Assembly: GCA_023957125.1 (NCBI GenBank)
Contig: JAMLHL010000025.1
Coordinates: 1-56,453, forward strand
Length of the DNA stretch: 56,453 nt
Direction: 5' to 3'
Source: Chitinophagaceae bacterium
Lineage (GTDB): Bacteria > Bacteroidota > Bacteroidia > Chitinophagales > Chitinophagaceae
Part shown: positions 34,432 to 43,518 of the stretch, one piece after another
How positions within the stretch are numbered: position 1 is the first letter of the stretch
How the letters are laid out: every line of letters starts with the position of its first letter
Position numbers and translations under genes: made by a program
The notes under the pieces: generated by a model
Told to the model about the DNA's origin: nothing
Seen by the model: the letters and a program-made list of their open reading frames with translations, nothing else
Databases searched by the model: none

Positions 34432-36006
34432 ATGATAAATGTAGGTGGAGGCATCCTTTCCTTAGACGACTTTTCCGAGGTTGTACTCAAAAACGATACG
34501 ATAGAATTAAGTTCCGGGGCGCTTGAGAAGATGGAAGTCAACTTTCAATTCCTCAGCCAATTCTCGGACCAGAAATTGATTTACGGTATTAACACGGGTT
34601 TTGGACCGATGGCACAATATAAAGTGAGCGCCGAAAATGTGCTGCAGCTTCAATATAATCTCATCCGCAGTCACAGTTCCGGCAGCGGCAATTACCTTGC
34701 GCCGGAATTGGTGCGGGCGCTGATGCTGGCGCGGCTCAACAGTTTGATCCAGGGATATTCCGGGGTGCATCCCGAAGTGGCCGTCCTTCTTAAAGAATTG
34801 ATCAGCCACCATATTACACCCTGCATTTTTGAGCATGGCGGTGTAGGCGCCAGCGGCGACCTGGTGCAATTATCCCACCTGGCCCTCACGCTCATCGGAG
34901 AAGGCGAAGTGATGGTAAATGGCGCTCCCCGGCCTACGGCGGAAGTATTCAAAAAATATCATATTACACCCTTAACCGTCCGGATCCGGGAAGGTATCGC
35001 CATCCTGAACGGAACCTCAGCGATGACGGGGATTGGGCTGCTGAATATTGCCCGGGCAAAGCAATTGCTGCAATATGCCGTGGTTTTATCGGCGATGACC
35101 AATGAAGTAGTGGAGGCTTATGACGACCATTTTTCGTATGAACTGAATATAGTAAAAAAGCATACCGGGCAAAACCAGGTGGCTTCTATGCTAAGGGATG
35201 TATTGAAAGGCAGCCAACTGATCCGCAGCCGTTCGGATTTTTTATATAATCCCGAAAATATAAGACACAATGTATTTGAAGATAAAGTACAGGAATATTA
35301 TTCCCTCCGTTGTGTAACCCAGGTGTTGGGACCCATCGTGGACACCATTGATTATGCCGAAAAAGTGCTGGTAGATGAGTTGAATTCGGTGAATGATAAC
35401 CCGGTGATTGATCATGAAAACCATAATATTTTTCATGGAGGCAACTTTCATGGCGACTATGTATCGCTGGAGATGGATAAGTTGAAAACGGCCATCACCA
35501 AATTATCCATGCTTTCAGAAAGGCAGCTCAATTATCTTTTGAATAATAAATTGAATGAAAAATTCCCTCCTTTTGTAAATCTTGGCGTGCTTGGGCTGAA
35601 TTTCGGGATGCAGGGTATGCAGTTCACCGCCACTTCTACCGTAGCGGAAAATCAAACCCTTTCCTTCCCCATGTATGTGCACAGTATTCCCAATAACAAC
35701 GACAACCAGGATATTGTAAGTATGGGCTGCAACGCGGCGCTGATGACCAGGAAAGTGATAGAAAATGCTTTTGAAGTGCTGGCCATACAAATGGTAACCG
35801 TATTACAGGCTATTGATTATGCCGGGTGTGTTGATAAATTATCTCCTGTAACGCGGGAAATCTATACTACTATAAGAAAAATATTCCCTAAATTTATACA
35901 AGACGAGCCCAGGTACCGGGAAATGGAAAAGGTAAAAGCATATTTTCTGAACAACCCCGTAGATTTCTTTGAAACCCATTTATCAGAAAAGGCGTTCATT
36001 CATTAA
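34432..36006 (+). CDS. Tyrosine ammonia-lyase of the flexirubin-type cluster
   Basis: A 524-residue member of the HAL/PAL/TAL family, which eliminates ammonia from aromatic amino acids with the MIO cofactor. The self-cyclising triad A140-S141-G142 is in EHGGVGASGDLVQLSHL, and the catalytic tyrosine is in YGINTGFGPMAQ (residue 51). The specificity segment LQYNLIRSHSSG (residues 73-84) matches my recollection of the Flavobacterium johnsoniae TAL (FjTAL) rather than HutH. The product would be p-coumarate for the pigment starter. It lies between the ligase and the ketoreductase. Confidence 0.9.
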   Translation: MINVGGGILSLDDFSEVVLKNDTIELSSGALEKMEVNFQFLSQFSDQKLIYGINTGFGPMAQYKVSAENVLQLQYNLIRSHSSGSGNYLAPELVRALMLARLNSLIQGYSGVHPEVAVLLKELISHHITPCIFEHGGVGASGDLVQLSHLALTLIGEGEVMVNGAPRPTAEVFKKYHITPLTVRIREGIAILNGTSAMTGIGLLNIARAKQLLQYAVVLSAMTNEVVEAYDDHFSYELNIVKKHTGQNQVASMLRDVLKGSQLIRSRSDFLYNPENIRHNVFEDKVQEYYSLRCVTQVLGPIVDTIDYAEKVLVDELNSVNDNPVIDHENHNIFHGGNFHGDYVSLEMDKLKTAITKLSMLSERQLNYLLNNKLNEKFPPFVNLGVLGLNFGMQGMQFTATSTVAENQTLSFPMYVHSIPNNNDNQDIVSMGCNAALMTRKVIENAFEVLAIQMVTVLQAIDYAGCVDKLSPVTREIYTTIRKIFPKFIQDEPRYREMEKVKAYFLNNPVDFFETHLSEKAFIH

Positions 36007-36047
36007 TCTTTTCTTCAAATAGATTGTTTCACGGCAAAAATAAGCAA

Positions 36048-36776
36048 ATGAAGTGCGCATTAGTAACAGGCGGATCAAGAGGTATTGGCAGAGCCGTATG
36101 CCTGAAATTGTCTGAAATGGGGTATCACCTGTTGATCAATTATAAGGCAAACCGGGAAGCGGCCGAAGCCACCCTTTCCCTGCTTCATGAAAAAGGAGGC
36201 GCCGGCGAGCTGTTGCCATTTGATGTAGGCAGCGGCGAGCAGGTAAACCAGGCGCTGGGCGGGTGGATCAGCGGGCATCCCGATCACCATATAGAAGTGT
36301 TGGTAAACAATGCAGGGGTGAAAGAAGACGTATTGCTGATGTGGATGAAGGAGGAACAATGGAGTAAAGTGATCAATACCAGTCTCAACGGGTTTTATTA
36401 TGTTACCAAGCTGGTATTGCAGGATATGCTGTTGCAGCGATACGGGCGGATCATTAATATTGTTTCTTTATCGGGGTTGAAAGGATTGCCCGGGCAAACT
36501 AATTATTCCGCCGCCAAGGGAGGCGTTATTGCGGCCACCAAAGCGTTGGCGCAGGAAGTGGGAAGAAGAAATATAACCGTCAACGCCATTGCCCCGGGTT
36601 TTATCAAAACGGAGATGACGGAAGGGCTGGATGAAAAGCAACTGCGGTCGCTGATCCCGGTCAGTCGTTTCGGAGAGCCGGAGGAGGTGGCCCATGCTGT
36701 GGGTTTCTTTGCTTCCGCCGAATCATCCTACATCACCGGGGAAGTATTGTCGGTGAACGGAGGAATGTATTCGTGA
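36048..36776 (+). CDS. 3-oxoacyl-ACP reductase (FabG-like SDR)
   Basis: A 242-residue short-chain dehydrogenase. The start at 36048 (MKCALVTGGSRGIGRAV) is preferred, as an ATG at 36024 adds eight residues without homology. The NADP-binding GGSRGIG spans 8-14, and the NNAG motif is near 87-90. The catalytic Ser lies near 140-142, and Tyr153/Lys157 in YSAAKGG. It probably reduces beta-ketoacyl-ACP during aryl-polyene chain extension. It follows the TAL gene by 41 nt on the same strand. Confidence 0.9.
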   Translation: MKCALVTGGSRGIGRAVCLKLSEMGYHLLINYKANREAAEATLSLLHEKGGAGELLPFDVGSGEQVNQALGGWISGHPDHHIEVLVNNAGVKEDVLLMWMKEEQWSKVINTSLNGFYYVTKLVLQDMLLQRYGRIINIVSLSGLKGLPGQTNYSAAKGGVIAATKALAQEVGRRNITVNAIAPGFIKTEMTEGLDEKQLRSLIPVSRFGEPEEVAHAVGFFASAESSYITGEVLSVNGGMYS

Positions 36777-36792
36777 TGGAAATGTGAAAATG

Positions 36793-36980
36793 CCTGCGGT
36801 CGGTACCCGACAAAGGAGGGTCAGACCGCAGGAGAATTTGAGAATGTGGAAATGTGAAAATGCCTGCGGTCGGTACCCGACGAAGGAGGGTCAGACCGCA
36901 GAAGAATGTGAGAATGTGAAAATGTGAGAATGTGAAAATGCATGCGGTCGGTACCTGACGAAGGAGGGTCAGACCGCAGG
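36793..36980. repeat. Three tandem structured repeats (40-nt hairpin units)
   Basis: The unit CCTGCGGTC..GACCGCAGG pairs its ends over 8-9 bp and has an inner CGGTCGGTACCCGACG-like arm. Copies are at 36793-36832, 36863-36901 and 36941-36980, separated by AATGTGAAAATG-type linkers. A fourth copy is at 55940-55978, also beside pigment genes. The arrangement is non-coding and may act at the RNA level or be a repeat family. Confidence 0.85.
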
Positions 36981-37022
36981 AGAAGGATTGATGGCTGATA
37001 GCTCAAATCCGGATAATAAAAA

Positions 37023-38249
37023 ATGAACAAACGGGTTGTTATAACAGGGATGGGAATTTATTCCTGCATCGGCAAAAATACCGGTGAGGTGAGGGATTCC
37101 TTATATGCCGGCCGTTCGGGTATCATCCTGGATCCGGTGCGTAAGGAAATGGGCTACCGCTCGGGACTGACCGGTTTTGTTGAGAGACCTGTATTGAAAG
37201 GATTGCTGGACAGGCGTTCCAGGATCATGTTGCCCGAGCAGGGGGAATATGCTTATATGGCCACCCTGCAGGCGCTGAAACAGTCGGGCATTGATGATGA
37301 TTATATCCACAAACATGAGATCGGGATTTTATATGGCAACGACAGTTCGGCGCTTCCGGTAATAGAAGCCACCGATATCATGCGGGAAAAGAAGGATAAT
37401 ATGCTGATCGGTTCCGCTTCGGTGTTCCAGACGCTGAATTCCACCATCACTATGAACCTCTCCACTATCTTTAAACTGAAAGGCATCAATCTAACCATCA
37501 GCGCTGCCTGTGCCAGCGGCTCACATGCTATTGGTTTGGGTTATCATTTGATAAAAACCGGGTTGCAGGACTGCATTGTTACCGGGGGCGCCCAGGAGAT
37601 CAACGTATATTCGATGTCCACTTTCGACGCGCTTTCGGCTTTCTCCGTGCACGAAACCGAGCCGCAGAAGGCGTCCCGCCCCTTTGACCGCCACCGGGAT
37701 GGCTTGATCCCCAGCGGAGGTGCAGCCACCGTTATTTTAGAAAGCCTTGAATCAGCACAAAAAAGAAACGCCCACATTTTGGGAGAAGTAATAGGGTATG
37801 GTTTTTCCTCCAATGGCGAACATATCTCCAATCCCACCGTTAGCGGGCCGGTGCGTTCTTTAAGCATGGCTATGAAAGATGCGGGATTAAACCCGGCGGA
37901 TATAGATTATGTGAATGCGCATGCCACCTCCACGCCTGCCGGGGATGCCAGTGAAGCAAGAGCTTTATATACCGTGTTTGGAGAAGCAAAAGTGCCGGTC
38001 AGCTCCACCAAATCCATGACCGGGCACGAATGCTGGATGGCCGGCGCCAGTGAAATCGTGTATTCTTTGATCATGATGCACGATGGTTTTATGGCGCCCA
38101 ATATCAATTTTGAAGCGCCGGATGAAGATTCGGCAAAATTGAATATCGTAAAAACTACCACAGAAAAGGATATAGACGTATTTTTGTCGAACTCCTTTGG
38201 CTTCGGCGGTACCAATTCGTCACTGGTGGTCAGAAAATGGAGCAAATAG
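37023..38249 (+). CDS. Beta-ketoacyl-ACP synthase (first ketosynthase)
   Basis: A 408-residue KAS-II-type condensing enzyme. The catalytic triad is complete: Cys163 in SAACASGSHA, His300 in VNAHATSTPAGD and His335 in KSMTGHECWMAG, with Lys330 preceding. It would condense malonyl-ACP with the growing aryl-acyl chain. A second ketosynthase lies at 53687 in the other half of the cluster. Together they fit the paired KS layout of aryl-polyene and flexirubin loci. The following ACP begins 7 nt later. Confidence 0.92.
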   Translation: MNKRVVITGMGIYSCIGKNTGEVRDSLYAGRSGIILDPVRKEMGYRSGLTGFVERPVLKGLLDRRSRIMLPEQGEYAYMATLQALKQSGIDDDYIHKHEIGILYGNDSSALPVIEATDIMREKKDNMLIGSASVFQTLNSTITMNLSTIFKLKGINLTISAACASGSHAIGLGYHLIKTGLQDCIVTGGAQEINVYSMSTFDALSAFSVHETEPQKASRPFDRHRDGLIPSGGAATVILESLESAQKRNAHILGEVIGYGFSSNGEHISNPTVSGPVRSLSMAMKDAGLNPADIDYVNAHATSTPAGDASEARALYTVFGEAKVPVSSTKSMTGHECWMAGASEIVYSLIMMHDGFMAPNINFEAPDEDSAKLNIVKTTTEKDIDVFLSNSFGFGGTNSSLVVRKWSK

Positions 38250-38255
38250 TTGTTT

Positions 38256-38516
38256 ATGAAAAAGAATGAAGAAATTATTGAGCAGATCAACCATTTCCTG
38301 TCTGAAGAATTTGAGGTGGAAAAGGGAATCATCTCTCCTAATGGGAAGATCAAGGAAGTACTGGAGTTAGACAGTCTCGACTATATAGACCTGGTAGTGG
38401 TTATAGAAAATAACTTCTCTTTTAAAGTAAAGCCTGAAGATTTTACCGGCATCGTTACTTTCCGGGATTTTTACGATTATGTTATCTCCAGGGTAAATTC
38501 TAAAGAATTGGCATAA
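38256..38516 (+). CDS. Acyl carrier protein of the pigment cluster
   Basis: An 86-residue ACP beginning MKKNEEIIEQ at the ATG at 38256. An upstream TTG two codons earlier is less likely. The phosphopantetheine attachment serine is Ser40 in LELDSLDYIDLVV. The stop overlaps the start of the acyltransferase gene by one base (TAATG), indicating tight coupling. It is the likely carrier for the aryl starter and polyene intermediates, distinct from the housekeeping AcpP. Confidence 0.9.
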   Translation: MKKNEEIIEQINHFLSEEFEVEKGIISPNGKIKEVLELDSLDYIDLVVVIENNFSFKVKPEDFTGIVTFRDFYDYVISRVNSKELA

Positions 38517-39406
38517 TGCCGCTGTGGCGTGGCAAATCCAGTGGCAACCGGTTGGGTTACAGAATATTTGTAACGGTTCTGAAAGGATGGGGTTTGCGAC
38601 CGGCCTATTTTTTGCTCAGGATCGTAAGCGCCGCTTATTTTTTGTTTGCCTGGAAATCGTCCCGGCATATACGTTATTATTTTCGTAAGCGGCTTCATTT
38701 TTCTTTATTCCGGTCGGTTACCGCCCTGTACGATAACTATTATAGTTTTGGGCAAAGTTTGATAGACAAAGTAGCTATCATGTCCGGGATGAAGGATCGT
38801 TTCTCTTTTGATTTTGACGGAGAAGAGCATCTGCATGCATTGGTGCGCCTGGGAAAAGGGGGCTTGCTTTTAAGTTCGCATATCGGTAACTGGGAGGCGG
38901 CAGCGCACCTGTTGGAGCGGTTACATACCCCCATTAATATTGTAATGTACGATGGCGAGCATCAAAAGATAAAGGATTACATAGATACCGTGACGGGGAA
39001 AAGGACAGGCCGGATCATTGTTATTAAAGAGGATCTTTCCCATATTTATGCCATTAATGAGGCGTTTGAACGCAATGAACTGGTATGCATGCACGCCGAT
39101 CGTTTTATGGAAGGCAACAGAACCCTGGTAACGGATTTCCTCGGGGAAGCGGCTCCTTTTCCCGCGGGTCCTTTTATTCTTGCCACTACATTTAAAGCGC
39201 CCCTGTGCTATGTATTCGCGATGAAAGAAAGCCGCACACATTATCATTTTTATTCCAGCCGCATAAAATATTACGATTATGGTAATAGTAAGCTTGCCAT
39301 GCAGCGGATGCTTGAAGACTTCACCGAAGAAATGGAGCAGAAAGTGAGACAATATCCGGTGCAGTGGTATAATTACTATGATTTCTGGGGGAAGGCAGGC
39401 GGGTAA
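38516..39406 (+). CDS. LpxL/HtrB-like acyltransferase
   Basis: A 296-residue membrane-associated acyltransferase of the lipid A lauroyl-transferase type. The catalytic H-x4-E motif is H122-IGNW-E127 in LLLSSHIGNWEAAAH, with a helical N-terminus (LRPAYFLLRIVSAAYFLFAW) that would bind the membrane. In aryl-polyene and flexirubin loci such an enzyme is proposed to transfer the finished acyl chain from ACP to its lipid or resorcinol acceptor. The start overlaps the ACP stop. It is the last gene of the left half of the cluster. Confidence 0.87.
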   Translation: MPLWRGKSSGNRLGYRIFVTVLKGWGLRPAYFLLRIVSAAYFLFAWKSSRHIRYYFRKRLHFSLFRSVTALYDNYYSFGQSLIDKVAIMSGMKDRFSFDFDGEEHLHALVRLGKGGLLLSSHIGNWEAAAHLLERLHTPINIVMYDGEHQKIKDYIDTVTGKRTGRIIVIKEDLSHIYAINEAFERNELVCMHADRFMEGNRTLVTDFLGEAAPFPAGPFILATTFKAPLCYVFAMKESRTHYHFYSSRIKYYDYGNSKLAMQRMLEDFTEEMEQKVRQYPVQWYNYYDFWGKAGG

Positions 39407-39601
39407 AAATCTGTCAGGCCCCGGCTGTCCCGCTGTTCGGACGTCTCCGACTCCGAACTTTATATGTTCTTTCGGGACTCTGTCCCGGGATTGAAAGCCA
39501 ACAGCCGGTAAGCTGAACGACATTGAAACCGGAGGCAACAACCAACCGGTGCGCGGTTGGCAACCTTTGCGACAATTCCTGAAATTGTGTAAATTGTTAT
39601 T

Positions 39602-39817
39602 ATGGAATTGATCATAGATTTCGACAATATACAGGACTCTTCAAAAAAGAAGTTTTTGCTCCGTACTTTAAAATTTCTTGGCATTAACTATAAAACATCG
39701 GAAGGACATCAAACCCTGGAAGAATATAATGACGACCTGGAAGCAGGAGATGATGAAATTGAAAAAGGTAAGTTTACTACTGCCGTTGATCTAAAGAAAG
39801 AAGCCCAAAAATGGTAA
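39602..39817 (+). CDS. Putative antitoxin-like small protein
   Basis: A 71-residue acidic protein, MELIIDFDNIQDSSKKKFLLRTLKFLG..., with a soluble N-terminal strand/helix and an acidic centre (DDLEAGDDEIEKG). It ends in EAQKW and overlaps the toxin-like frame by seven bases (39811-39817). This is the usual antitoxin-toxin layout. The size, acidity and partner suggest an antitoxin, but no DNA-binding motif was recognised. Its toxin is truncated, so the pair is probably no longer active. Confidence 0.6.
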   Translation: MELIIDFDNIQDSSKKKFLLRTLKFLGINYKTSEGHQTLEEYNDDLEAGDDEIEKGKFTTAVDLKKEAQKW

Positions 39818-40023
39818 CCGTTTGGAGCAAACGGGCAATGGCTGAACTTACAAAAGCCTGCGCATACATTTATCAGAATTCTCCTAAGAACGCTGCAAAG
39901 ATTCGTAATGAAATAATTGACAAAACCATTGAGCTTTTTAATCATCCCTATACTTTAGTAACCGAAAATAATCTCCCCCGGACAAAGTCCGGCAAAATTA
40001 AACATGCCGCAAGTCCCCCTTAA
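39811..40023 (+). pseudogene. Truncated RelE/ParE-type toxin
   Basis: The first 45 residues (VTVWSKRAMAELTKACAYIYQNSPKNAAKI..., cited in part) match the N-terminal helices of RelE/ParE toxins, which normally have about 95-100 residues. After IELFNHP the frame runs into palindromic DNA (39978-40055) and stops after 70 codons without the C-terminal beta-strands. The final residues (NLPRTKSGKIKHAASPP) are encoded by the hairpins, not by the toxin fold. It is therefore read as a remnant rather than a functional toxin. Confidence 0.65.
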
Positions 40024-40055
40024 CGGAAGACTTGCGGCAGGGTCAAACACCCTCA
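39978..40055. repeat. Cluster of three small hairpins at the toxin 3' end
   Basis: CCGGAC-AAA-GTCCGG at 39978-39992, then GCCGCAAGTC / GACTTGCGGC at 40006-40015 and 40029-40038 (perfect 10-bp arms), then GGGTCAAACACCC at about 40040. The run looks like inserted repeat DNA. A 14-bp inverted repeat CAATCTGTCAGGTT (40102-40115 / 40149-40162) lies just beyond. Confidence 0.75.
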
Positions 40056-40163
40056 CAGATAAAGAACTCAAACAGATTTTTAAACTTATTCCGTGACAGA
40101 ACAATCTGTCAGGTTGGTATTTCACGATCAAATCTTCATGAGAACTAAAACCTGACAGATTGA

Positions 40164-40386
40164 GTAACACCACAGCTAAGTATATCCACTTCATCACTCT
40201 ATACCATACGCAGAAGCTAAAAGCTAATGGCTGACAGCTGGCGGCTGATAATAGAATTGTTGCAGTACAAGTGAGTGACACAACGAAAGATCAATAGTAG
40301 CACCACAGCTAAGTACATCCACTTCATCATCCTATACCATACGCAAATAGCTAATAGCTAATGGCTGACAGCACTGGCGGCTGATA
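40164..40386. repeat. Direct duplication of about 88 bp
   Basis: 40164-40250 and 40297-40386 share GTA(A/G)CACCACAGCTAAG, CCACTTCATCA and ATACCATACGCA with few differences. Both end in GCTGATA heptamers (AGCTAATGGCTGACAGC). The pair fills the 390-nt gap between the toxin remnant and the phosphoesterase gene. Confidence 0.75.
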
Positions 40387-40414
40387 GCTCCTATGTAATG
40401 GCTACAGCAATCAA

Positions 40415-42196
40415 CTATTTCTGAATGGTAAACGCATCAATCACCTTATTGTCGGCGTTTATTGCCGTAAAGCTTAATTTATTCCCGGCAATCTTTACAT
40501 GCTGGTAAATATCGCCATCAAAATTGCGTACTGCCGCATAAGGTTCATCCGGCCGCTCTTTGGGCTTGGTTGGAATACCAATGGATTCAACATACACGGT
40601 GCCTTCCTTATGCGAAGGAACCACTTCCCCTGCCTTCATCGGACGGGTGCGCATATAGTAATGGAAATGCCCGTTCATCACCATATCCACGTGATATTTA
40701 TCGAAAACCGGTACCCAGACGGACTGGATATCAAAATAAGGTTCATCCCAATTGTAAGGCGCAAAATGAAACATCACAAACTTCCAGGTAGCATTGCTTT
40801 TAGCAAGCTGTTCTTCTATCCATACTTTTTGTGTATCAACGGAAGCGGTAGATTCGATCATCAGGAACAATGCATTCTTATATTCAAATGAGTAGGTATG
40901 TTCCTGATGAACGCCGGCTGGCGCGTTTTTGGGATAGCTAAACAATTCCCGGTACATCCAGGCGCCCAACCCTCGCCGGGTATCGTGGTTGCCAATCACT
41001 GCCATCAAAGGTTTCCGGCTGATCACCTCTTTTGTAAAATCAAAAAGATCATCCCATTGATCACGATGCAACCCTTCACTCACCAGGTCGCCTGCGATAG
41101 AATAAAAAGCGGCATCCGGATGGTGTTGATCCGCAAGGTTATACAATTTGGCGATCGTGGGCGAATGATGTGTATCCCCGGTCCAGATGAAAGAAAAGGA
41201 ACTATCCGCGGCTTCTGTTGAAAACGTATATTTTTCAGTCCAATTGGTTGACGGTGAAACCTGGTATTCATACGTAGTACCCGGCTTCAAATTCCTCAAT
41301 TGAGCGGTGAAACGGTTGATATACCGGTCGTTCATCAGGTAGCGGTCTTCCATCCGAAACCTTTCGGCCGAAACCGTCATCACGCGGTCTGTTCCCTTTT
41401 CCCGGTAATGCACTTCCCCGGTATTGATGATCGTATCGGTCCGCCACTGGATATCTATCCCCGTTGCGGGGTCAGAACTCCAGGTAAGCATAACCTGATC
41501 GGGCGTTGCCGAAGACGGGAACGTGGTTTTTCTAAAAGCGCCGATCAGTTGCGACTCGGTTCCTCTGCCCCTTATCGTAGTCAGCAGTTTCTGCCCTTTC
41601 ATATTATCGGGCACGCCTGTCAAAACCAGTTCCGTCCAGTCGTGGTAAACAAACGCGCTGTCTTGCAGCTCCCCTACATATTGATTGGAGGGAAAGAAGT
41701 TGCTCAGTTCAAGCCGATCATTTTTATCTAAAGGGGCAACCGAAACAAAATAATGCAACGAATAGTTTTCAAAACCATTCACCCCCAATCCAACCTGCCC
41801 GGCGGCGAATTTCTTTTGCCACACTTCATAAGTGATTTGCTCGTTTTTCATGGTTTGACCGGTCTTAACAAAGCCGGCAGGCTCCAGCCAAAAAGGAACG
41901 GTTTGCTGCGCTTGGCTTCGCATAACCGATACGGTTACCGGCACGTTCACGTCAAACATCCAGTGCCTTGTAGCCAGCACCTGCTTTTCCCCGTCATTAA
42001 ATAATTGCATAACCTGTTCATCGTTAAGGGAAGCCAGATCCTGCTCGCTCATAGTTTTATAAAGGGAGGTAACCGTTTTGTCCATCACCTCCTTCACCAT
42101 TTGTTCCCGGATGCCTTTGTCGGCACAGGAATTAAGAATAACCAGGGATGCCAGCACAATAAATAGAAACAGGTGAGGAATTTTTACATTTCCCAT
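40415..42196 (-). CDS. Metallophosphoesterase lipoprotein (purple acid phosphatase-like)
   Basis: The ATG at 42196 gives 593 residues beginning MGNVKIPHLFLFIVLASLVILNSC, a signal peptide with a lipobox Cys24. The 30-codon upstream extension lacks a signal feature. A fibronectin-III-like region (LTWSSDPATGIDIQWRTD) precedes the phosphoesterase domain, with metal ligands in GDTHH, AGDLV, GNHDTR and GHFHYY. This is the purple-acid-phosphatase layout, probably on the cell surface or in the periplasm. The residue after GD (Leu rather than Tyr) differs from classical purple enzymes, so the metal centre may be of the non-purple type. It is unrelated to the pigment genes. Confidence 0.87.
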   Translation of the reverse strand: MGNVKIPHLFLFIVLASLVILNSCADKGIREQMVKEVMDKTVTSLYKTMSEQDLASLNDEQVMQLFNDGEKQVLATRHWMFDVNVPVTVSVMRSQAQQTVPFWLEPAGFVKTGQTMKNEQITYEVWQKKFAAGQVGLGVNGFENYSLHYFVSVAPLDKNDRLELSNFFPSNQYVGELQDSAFVYHDWTELVLTGVPDNMKGQKLLTTIRGRGTESQLIGAFRKTTFPSSATPDQVMLTWSSDPATGIDIQWRTDTIINTGEVHYREKGTDRVMTVSAERFRMEDRYLMNDRYINRFTAQLRNLKPGTTYEYQVSPSTNWTEKYTFSTEAADSSFSFIWTGDTHHSPTIAKLYNLADQHHPDAAFYSIAGDLVSEGLHRDQWDDLFDFTKEVISRKPLMAVIGNHDTRRGLGAWMYRELFSYPKNAPAGVHQEHTYSFEYKNALFLMIESTASVDTQKVWIEEQLAKSNATWKFVMFHFAPYNWDEPYFDIQSVWVPVFDKYHVDMVMNGHFHYYMRTRPMKAGEVVPSHKEGTVYVESIGIPTKPKERPDEPYAAVRNFDGDIYQHVKIAGNKLSFTAINADNKVIDAFTIQK

Positions 42197-42538
42197 AAAA
42201 AATAATGATGATTTAAAATTTTTCAGAAATCGGTGATGAATAGGGTTTTGAATCCGGTAGTTCTGTGAACAACAATCCGGGGGCAATTTTGTACAGCGGT
42301 ATTAATAAATACCATTTTTTATTTCCGGGCTAAGATACATCAGAAATAAGAGAAAATCCAAACGATACCGAAGAGAAATGCCCATCTTGCGGATACGCTA
42401 TGCAAGCCGGTGTTCCCGGCATCACTGAAAAATAGGACTGGCAAATTATACAGCTTTTCTTTAAATTTACATACTTCAAATAAAGTGTTATCCAACGGCT
42501 GACGATATTACTCACCCTGCAAAAAAAATTATAGTATC
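42197..42538. other. Divergent intergenic region
   Basis: 342 nt between the divergent phosphoesterase and RraA-like genes. Apart from AT-rich stretches near both starts, no clear promoter box, hairpin or open frame with homology was seen. Confidence 0.4.
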
Positions 42539-43471
42539 ATGAATAAACAATGGCTATTATTATTGGTATTGGTTGTCAGTTATTTTTTCTCCTATGCGCA
42601 AAGGGTTGGTTCAAGCCCTGAATACATCAAAACCCTGACGGCTGACTGGAAAGGGGAGCGATCTGCGGATGGCCGACCCAAAGTGCCGGATGCTATTTTG
42701 GAACGATTGAAGAATATTTCCATGGAAGAGGCCTGGGGCGTATTGCGCAATAAGGGGTATCAAAACCAATACGAGGGCGACTGGATGTTAATTCATCCGG
42801 ACAGCGTAATGACCGGCCGGGTGGTAACCGCCCAATACATGCCTTCCCGTCCCGATTTTGTAAAGGTGGTGCAGGAGCAGGGAAAAATGGAGCAGCGGGC
42901 GCAGAAAGGAGGCACCAATTCCTGGCCCATTGATGTATTGGCGCCGGGAGACATATACGTGGCGGATGGTTATGGAAAAATTGTTGACGGTACCCTCATC
43001 GGGGATAACCTGGGAACCTCTATTTATTCGCGTTCCGGCCGTGGCGTTATTTTTTATGGCTCTGTGCGGGATGTGGCCGGACTTTCTAAAATAAAAGGAT
43101 TCAACGCCTGGATCAAAGGGCAGGATCCTTCCTATATTCAGCAGATGATGCTTACCAGCATCAATGCACCCATTCGCATAGGCCGGGCCGTTGTACTGCC
43201 CGGAGATGTGGTGCTGGCAAATAAATACGGCACTATTTTTATCCCTGCCGCGCTGGTGGAAGAACTGGTGCTTACTTCGGAAGTAACGGCTTTGCGCGAC
43301 GAATTTGGTCATCAGCGTTTAAGAGAAGGAAAATATCTTGCCGGGCAAATAGACAGCAACTGGACGGAAGAGATCAAAAAAGATTTTCTGAACTGGCTGA
43401 AGAATTATCCCGGTAAATTACCCATGAGCAAACAAGAACTCGACCATTATCTGAAAGAACGAAATTATTAG
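42539..43471 (+). CDS. Exported RraA-like aldolase/demethylmenaquinone methyltransferase-fold protein
   Basis: A 310-residue protein with a signal peptide (MNKQWLLLLVLVVSYFFSYAQ) and a RraA/HMG-aldolase fold. The family block GDIYVADGYGKIVDGTLIGDN (cited in part; about residues 138-158) is followed by GVIFYGSVRDVAGL, the usual substrate-binding loop. RraA-fold relatives include 4-hydroxy-4-methyl-2-oxoglutarate aldolases. Export and the adjacent enolase-superfamily gene suggest sugar-acid breakdown in the periplasm. It starts 47 nt before that gene in the same direction. Confidence 0.82.
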   Translation: MNKQWLLLLVLVVSYFFSYAQRVGSSPEYIKTLTADWKGERSADGRPKVPDAILERLKNISMEEAWGVLRNKGYQNQYEGDWMLIHPDSVMTGRVVTAQYMPSRPDFVKVVQEQGKMEQRAQKGGTNSWPIDVLAPGDIYVADGYGKIVDGTLIGDNLGTSIYSRSGRGVIFYGSVRDVAGLSKIKGFNAWIKGQDPSYIQQMMLTSINAPIRIGRAVVLPGDVVLANKYGTIFIPAALVEELVLTSEVTALRDEFGHQRLREGKYLAGQIDSNWTEEIKKDFLNWLKNYPGKLPMSKQELDHYLKERNY

Positions 43472-43518
43472 TTCTTTTCGGGAATTTTATTGCATACACT
43501 TTTTAAAACTCTAACAAC

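Noticed and set aside
34432..36006. Assignment as histidine ammonia-lyase (HutH)
   Set aside because: The SH pair in the specificity loop resembles HAL, but the overall segments match the tyrosine lyase of flexirubin clusters and no other histidine-degradation gene is near.
38921..39541. A 206-codon minus-strand frame over the acyltransferase 3' end
   Set aside because: It overlaps the well-supported acyltransferase and a repeat-like tail, and has no recognisable domain.
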